Shown: positions 5,374 to 8,085 of the stretch, one piece after another
Layout: the number at the start of each line of letters is the position of its first letter
Position numbering within the stretch: position 1 is the stretch's first letter
Assembly: GCA_030673265.1 (NCBI GenBank)
Contig: DAOVJK010000129.1
Span: 1-8,085 of the forward strand
Length of the DNA stretch: 8,085 nucleotides
Direction: 5' to 3'
Source: Pseudomonadota bacterium
GTDB lineage: Bacteria; Desulfobacterota; Desulfobulbia; Desulfobulbales; JAGXFP01
Position numbers and translations under genes: made by a program
Notes under the pieces: generated by a model
The model's database searches: none
Told to the model about the DNA's origin: nothing
What the model saw: the letters and a program-made list of their open reading frames with translations, nothing else

Positions 5374-6287
5374 GAATTATTCTCATTTTATTTCTGGTTT
5401 TTTTCATGGCCCAGGCGGCAACCTGCCTGGCCTTTGAGATCGTGATCCTGCAGAGCTCGCGGGCTCCCCATTATGAAGAGGGGGTAGAGGGCTTCTTGAG
5501 TTCGGCGGTTGAGGTAGTTGCCAGTCAGGGGGCGAAAAGAGCCCTGCCTGATACGGTTACCACCTATTATCTGGACGGTTCGGTAACAGGTTCAGAGCTA
5601 CGGCAACAGATCATCGATAACCGACCGGACCTGCTCTTGGCGGTTGGCAATAAGGCCCTGGGCGAAGCTCTTAAACTTGATGAGGTCCCCACCGTCTTTC
5701 TGTTGGTGGCTGGGGGGGGTGAACTGGTCGAGGACCGGCCCAATTTAACCGGCGTTAAAATGGTCATTTCTCCTACCCGGCAGTTGGAATCCTTTAAAGC
5801 GGCCTTACCATCGATAAAGCGGCTGGGTCTTGTTTATGACCCTGAAAGGAGCGCCATGTTCGTTAAAGAGGCTGGCCGAGTTGCATTACTACATGGCATA
5901 GAGCTGGTGAGCGAAGAGGTCCAAAGGGCTCAGCAGGTCCCTGAGCGCCTTGCCGGGATGAACGGTCGGATTGATGCCTTCTGGATGTTGCCGGACCCGA
6001 CCGTTATTACTCCGAACACCGTAGAGGCGATGCTCCATTTTTCTATTGATAACCGAATTCCCCTTTTGACCTTTGCCGAAAAATATATCGCGATGGGGGC
6101 GACTGCGGCGGCTACTTTTGACATCTACGACATGGGAGTTCAGGCCGGGAGGCTGGCGAGAAAAGTTTTGGCAAAACCTGGGCAGGCGATACCGGCTGAA
6201 CTTCCGGCTCGGCTCAACCTGCGGGTAAATAACAAGGTGGCCGCAAAAATAGGGGTCATGGTTGATACCGCCGCTCTTCGCTACTGA
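5367..6287 (+). CDS. Periplasmic ABC-type substrate-binding protein (ABC_sub_bind-like)
   Basis: This 306-residue secreted protein has a clear signal peptide (MKRIILILFLVFFMAQAATCLA, cleaved before FEI). The mature part resembles the ABC_sub_bind family (PF04392): an N-terminal lobe with FEIVILQSS, an IIDNRPDLLLAVGNKAL segment and PTVFLLV, then a hinge to the second lobe with RLGLVYDPE, AFWMLPDPTV, NRIPLLTFAEKYIAMGATAA and a DIYDMGVQAGRLA helix. These proteins have a periplasmic-binding-protein fold; the ligand cannot be read from sequence. The Cys in the signal region (AATCLA) is not a good lipobox, so release by signal peptidase I is more likely. The start is TTG with AGGCGG eight bases upstream; the frame closes at a TAG just before. 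No permease or ATPase follows. Instead a sensor kinase lies 110 bases downstream, suggesting a ligand-sensing role. An eight-G run (5712-5719) lies within the coding region. Confidence 0.85.
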   Translation: MKRIILILFLVFFMAQAATCLAFEIVILQSSRAPHYEEGVEGFLSSAVEVVASQGAKRALPDTVTTYYLDGSVTGSELRQQIIDNRPDLLLAVGNKALGEALKLDEVPTVFLLVAGGGELVEDRPNLTGVKMVISPTRQLESFKAALPSIKRLGLVYDPERSAMFVKEAGRVALLHGIELVSEEVQRAQQVPERLAGMNGRIDAFWMLPDPTVITPNTVEAMLHFSIDNRIPLLTFAEKYIAMGATAAATFDIYDMGVQAGRLARKVLAKPGQAIPAELPARLNLRVNNKVAAKIGVMVDTAALRY

Positions 6288-6397
6288 GAAGGTCGAAGCA
6301 ACTCTACCGTTTGCCGGACAGGATAAACTTACCCTCACGAGTCGCCCGCTTATCCACGCATTAGATCGTTATAACTTTTATCGTTTAAGGATTTTCT
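6288..6397 (+). other. Intergenic spacer between binding-protein and kinase genes
   Basis: These 110 bases hold no terminator-like stem with a U-run. They end in the kinase ribosome site TAAGGA. A near-repeat ATCGTTATAA / ATCGTTTAAG occurs at about 6365-6390. Read-through transcription of the two genes is therefore plausible, although a separate kinase promoter cannot be excluded. Confidence 0.4.
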
Positions 6398-7921
6398 TTG
6401 ATTTCTGCATCTGAGATCAGCAGGTCTGGTTCCGGAATTTCCCGCTTATGGGGTAATTTCGCAGTTCGGGTTTTTGTCTGCCTGCTGGCGGCGATGACCA
6501 CGCTGGTCCTCCTTCATAATTTATTCTTTATTCATTTTCGTCAGCAAGCCAGCGATGCTATTTGGATCAAGGAGAGCGCTGTTCTCACCTCTTTGTTGGC
6601 CGACAACGTCCGAATCGGGGTGTTTAGTGAAAACAGGGAGCTTCTTGAAGTACCGATAGCTGCTGTTCTCAAACAGGAAGATGTTCTTGGCGTTGCCGTG
6701 ATGAACAGGGATGGCGGGGTTTTACTGGCCGAATGTCGAAAGGATAAAGATCCTGGCGGGGAATGCGGTGGCGAGATGAAGGCGGCCTGGGCTAAACTGG
6801 CCCCACAGATCGATAACCGCCGGCAAGTAGTGCATTTCAGAAAAAATGAGCGCTTGATATTCGCTGGTCCGGTGATGACGACCGCTGGAGATGCTGAAAG
6901 CCTCTATTTCGATGTAGATCGGAATCTTCCCAGCGACCAGGAAATACTCGGTTTTGTCGCTATTGTCTTTGACACTAAGATGCTTGAGCTTGGCCGTCAA
7001 GATGCCTTGGTTGAAGGTATTGTGATGACTGGTTTGTTCTTCTTTCTACTGGTAGTGGCAACCTGGCTTATCGTCAGGACAGCTACCCGCCCTATCAGGC
7101 ATTTGGTAGAGATGGTCAGGGCCAGTGACATTCCTGTAGAAACGTCTGACGAGATTGGTCTGCTGCGGGAATCATTTACCTCAATGGTCGAGCAATTGTC
7201 CGAATCGTTTACTACCATAAACAGGCTAAAGAATGAGCTGGAGGAGCTGACCAGCGAGCTGATCAACTCCCAGGAGCAGGAAAGAAACAGGTTGGCATTT
7301 GACCTTCATGATAATATTGCCCAGGAGCTTTCAGCCTTAAATATATTCTGCAGTAATATAACGGAAGAATGGCCTGATGCTCCTGAAACCTTTGCCAGCA
7401 GATTTGAGCAGATCAACAGATCGTTAAGCAGGTGCATCAATTCAGTGCGGGATTTGTCATACGATCTCAGCCCTCCCGGACTCAGGCAACTCGGTTTTGT
7501 GACAACGATCCGGCAACTATGTAATGAATTCGCCGAGGCGACTTGTATTGAGGTAAACCCGATGATTTTCGGTTTTAACGGTTTCGAGCCGCAGTACGAC
7601 GTGGCAATAAACTGCTATCGGATAATTCAGGAGGCTTTGAACAACGTCAAGAAACATGCCCGGGCATCTTGGGTGGAGATAAAACTTCTGAGAAGTTGGC
7701 CGGACATGATCCTGCGGATCAAAGACGACGGGAAGGGCTTTGATGTGCAAGGCAGAAAGATGGAGGCGGCGGCCGAACGAAGAATGGGCCTGAAAAGCAT
7801 GGAGAAAAGGGCAGATTTAGTGGGCGGGACTATGAGCATTAAATCTTCTGCCGGCAAGGGCACAATGATTATAGTCACTCTTCCTTGCGGCGGAGAGCGT
7901 GATGAACAAGAGGGGAGATGA
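6398..7921 (+). CDS. Membrane sensor histidine kinase, NarX/LuxR-pair (HisKA_3) type
   Basis: This 507-residue inner-membrane kinase has TM1 at about 21-46, a periplasmic sensor of about 160 residues, TM2 at about 206-227, and HAMP at about 226-275 (RTATRPIRHLVEM, DEIGLLRESFTSM). A coiled-coil leads into the HisKA_3 H-box ERNRLAFDLHDNIAQELSAL, with phospho-acceptor His304. The ATPase domain has the N-box RIIQEALNNVKKHA (408-421), DDGKGFD (443-449) and GLKSMEKRADLVGG (464-477). The periplasmic start (KESAVLTSLLADNVRIGVFSEN) looks like the CHASE8 group of sensor domains. Two cysteines, Cys113 and Cys123, lie in that domain. The TTG start has AAGGA six bases upstream. The gene follows the binding-protein gene and overlaps the response regulator by 20 bases, so kinase and regulator are translationally linked. 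It probably senses the state of the binding protein or its ligand; the signal is unknown. Confidence 0.93.
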   Translation: MISASEISRSGSGISRLWGNFAVRVFVCLLAAMTTLVLLHNLFFIHFRQQASDAIWIKESAVLTSLLADNVRIGVFSENRELLEVPIAAVLKQEDVLGVAVMNRDGGVLLAECRKDKDPGGECGGEMKAAWAKLAPQIDNRRQVVHFRKNERLIFAGPVMTTAGDAESLYFDVDRNLPSDQEILGFVAIVFDTKMLELGRQDALVEGIVMTGLFFFLLVVATWLIVRTATRPIRHLVEMVRASDIPVETSDEIGLLRESFTSMVEQLSESFTTINRLKNELEELTSELINSQEQERNRLAFDLHDNIAQELSALNIFCSNITEEWPDAPETFASRFEQINRSLSRCINSVRDLSYDLSPPGLRQLGFVTTIRQLCNEFAEATCIEVNPMIFGFNGFEPQYDVAINCYRIIQEALNNVKKHARASWVEIKLLRSWPDMILRIKDDGKGFDVQGRKMEAAAERRMGLKSMEKRADLVGGTMSIKSSAGKGTMIIVTLPCGGERDEQEGR

Positions 7922-8085
7922 AAAAACTGTATTGATGGTTGAAGATCATCCTGTTTTTCGGCAAGGATTAAAATCGATAATCAATGGTAGTAAGGGTGTT
8001 GCCTATAAGATTGTTGGTGAGGTGGCAACTGCTGAAGAAGCTTTTAAGCTTGCAGGTACATGCCAACCTGATCTGATTCTTATCG
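7902..8085 (+). CDS. Response regulator, N-terminal part (cut by window end)
   Basis: The visible 61 residues are the start of a receiver domain: TVLMVEDHPVFRQGL gives the acidic pair Glu14-Asp15 and the DHPxFRxGL signature of NarL/FixJ-type regulators. A second strand-helix unit follows (YKIVGEVATAEEAF), then QPDLILI, which leads into the phospho-acceptor strand. The acceptor Asp itself falls just beyond the window, so it and any HTH output domain cannot be checked. The ATG at 7902 lies inside the kinase gene, after GGAGAG; a later in-frame ATG at 7935 lacks a well-spaced ribosome site. The partner is the kinase just upstream. A LuxR-type DNA-binding C-terminus is expected from the kinase class, not seen. 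Confidence 0.88.
   Translation, partial: MNKRGDEKTVLMVEDHPVFRQGLKSIINGSKGVAYKIVGEVATAEEAFKLAGTCQPDLILI

Noticed and set aside
1..8085. CRISPR arrays, tRNA or rRNA genes, insertion sequences
   Set aside because: No regularly spaced repeats, cloverleaf-like sequence, transposase frame or terminal inverted repeats were seen.

Overview
The window reads as chromosomal DNA of a Gram-negative, GC-moderate bacterium, most probably a Desulfuromonadales/Geobacterales-type deltaproteobacterium. Three things suggest this: a TonB-dependent receptor with signal peptide and terminal Phe (so there is an outer membrane), a lone ABC-type substrate-binding protein coupled to a NarX-type sensor kinase, and a radical SAM/SPASM enzyme beside a tiny twin-cysteine peptide that resembles the 'geopeptide' systems I associate with Geobacter. 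The taxonomic call is inference.

Left part (about 1-2930, all minus strand). Read 5' to 3' on the minus strand: an unannotated 33-residue peptide gene (2927-2826) ending in GCCIAGAFFPT, a very stable GC hairpin, a complete radical SAM/SPASM maturase (2743-1457), a 69-residue Cys-rich protein (1434-1225), a 90-residue HNH-like protein (1168-896), a 94-residue unknown protein (820-536), and a zinc-ribbon/AP2-like protein (504-145). The peptide and maturase look like a ribosomally made, post-translationally modified peptide (RiPP) system. No protease or exporter is visible. The downstream small genes have an accessory or mobile flavour (HNH, AP2) and may or may not belong to the same system.

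Middle (2928-3281). This is a 354-base gene-free stretch between the TonB receptor and the peptide gene. It holds a 10-bp leader hairpin just upstream of the peptide, a small inverted repeat and a strongly A/T-tracted segment. It probably carries the promoter and leader of the peptide operon, although no convincing -35/-10 pair could be assigned.

Right part (3282-8085). A TonB-dependent receptor on the minus strand is divergent from a plus-strand set: a periplasmic ABC_sub_bind-type protein, a membrane sensor histidine kinase with HisKA_3-type H-box, and the beginning of a response regulator cut by the window end. The divergent promoters appear to share their -10 region (about 5345-5351). With no permease or ATPase beside it, the binding protein more likely feeds the kinase than an ABC importer. 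The working model is that an outer-membrane receptor admits a ligand, the periplasmic protein binds it, and the two-component pair responds, plausibly by controlling the receptor. Whether this sensing module and the peptide system are functionally connected cannot be told from sequence.
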